A stretch of DNA of 64,000 nucleotides, from NCBI GenBank assembly GCA_963701715.1, contig CAVPAX010000005.1, positions 124,001 through 188,000 of the forward strand. Reading direction: 5' to 3'. How positions within the stretch are numbered: the first letter of the stretch is position 1; each line of letters begins with the position of its first letter. The notes under the pieces are model-generated. The model did not search any database, was not told where the DNA came from, and saw only the letters and a program-made list of their open reading frames with translations. The DNA is from Methylotenera_A sp963701715. Its GTDB lineage: Bacteria > Pseudomonadota > Gammaproteobacteria > Burkholderiales > Methylophilaceae. Both the position numbers and the translations under genes were made by a program. Positions 63,699 to 64,000 of the stretch are shown one piece after another.

Positions 63699-64000
63699 AT
63701 GACAGATAAATACGCTGTCATTGGCAACCCTGTTGCGCACAGCAAGTCACCACAAATTCACGCAGCCTTTGCTAAACAAACTGGGCAGGATATCAGCTAC
63801 GAGGCAATATTAGCGCCATTGGATGAGTTTGAAGTGACGGTGCGCAGACTAATCGACGATGGCTATAAAGGTGTTAATGTAACCGTGCCATTTAAACTGC
63901 AAGCGTTTTTAATGAGTGATACGCTCTCGCCGCTCGCCCAATCTGCCGATGCTGCCAACACGCTTGTCCTTAATCGAAAAAACATTCAAGGCCATAACAC
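63699..64000 (+). CDS. aroE: Shikimate dehydrogenase, N-terminal part
   Basis: The ORF starts at ATG 63699 and runs off the window. The product begins M-T-D-K-Y-A-V-I-G-N-P-V-A-H-S-K-S-P, with the shikimate-binding S-K-S pair, and includes N-V-T-V-P-F-K with the catalytic Lys. It reduces 3-dehydroshikimate, complementing aroK and aroB elsewhere in the window. It is probably co-transcribed with the rhodanese gene. Confidence 0.94.
   Translation, partial: MTDKYAVIGNPVAHSKSPQIHAAFAKQTGQDISYEAILAPLDEFEVTVRRLIDDGYKGVNVTVPFKLQAFLMSDTLSPLAQSADAANTLVLNRKNIQGHN

Noticed and set aside
1..64000. CRISPR arrays, tRNA or rRNA genes, IS elements, prophage or toxin-antitoxin pairs
   Set aside because: I looked in all spacers longer than about 100 bases and saw no direct-repeat arrays, cloverleaf-like sequences or transposase genes.

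Overview
This window is bacterial chromosome from a Gram-negative betaproteobacterium. A methylotroph-like Methylophilaceae member (Methylotenera or Methylophilus type) is my best guess. The evidence is the lineage-typical gene order (mreBCD-mrdA-rodA-rlpA-dacA-DUF493-lipB-lipA-gshA-gshB), the 'ferrooxidans-type' GshA found in betaproteobacteria, metX-metW, hemA-prfA-prmC, pilMNOPQ-aroKB and glnA with ntrBC. Base composition looks moderate (mid-40s % GC by eye, not counted). The genus is inference. I see no phage, IS element, CRISPR array, rRNA or tRNA gene.

Layout. Positions 1-6935 (+) hold the end of a minor-pilin operon: pilV (partial), pilW, pilX and a heavily frameshifted pilY1 that ends at a strong terminator. 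Positions 6996-20836 (-) hold one very compact run of 15 genes, read from mreB down: cell shape and wall (mreBCD, mrdA, rodA, rlpA, dacA), lipoylation (DUF493, lipB, lipA), glutathione (gshA, gshB) and a flavinylation-type trio (apbE, NusG-II-domain protein, Gx membrane protein). Positions 21019-24273 (+) are gatCAB. Next come a DUF4124 protein and pyrE (-), then xthA and a degenerate M48-like protein (+), with only 24 bp between the pyrE and xthA starts. Positions 27367-33610 (-) read hemA-prfA-prmC-metX-metW-ampG. Positions 33808-41591 (+) read rpe-gph, then a candidate trp leader and trpE-trpG-trpD-ykgJ-DUF3465-trpC-hemB, then a lone GIY-YIG-like gene. A small unknown gene and mrcA follow (-). 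Positions 45211-53007 (+) are pilMNOPQ-aroK-aroB-dgt.

The accessory part is 53323-58309: a frameshifted porin, a stand-alone APS kinase (cysC), a TPR-sulfotransferase broken by three indels, and a 2OG-Fe(II) oxygenase-like gene. The oxygenase is coupled to a 36-codon ORF that in turn overlaps the end of ntrC. Nitrogen control follows: ntrB-ntrC, a second DUF4124 protein, and glnA, whose upstream region carries a sigma-54 promoter and two NtrC dyads 30 bp apart. The window ends with a rhodanese gene and the start of aroE.

Two cautions matter. First, single-base indels are concentrated in four loci (pilY1, pilM, the porin, the TPR-sulfotransferase), while roughly 50 other genes are clean. Because codons between the indels still match their families, I favour local consensus or assembly error, or very recent inactivation, over long decay. 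Second, no entirely new system is provable here. The best leads are the trp leader/attenuator, the 36-codon ORF coupled to the oxygenase next to sulfation genes, and the M48-like protein that has lost zinc ligands.
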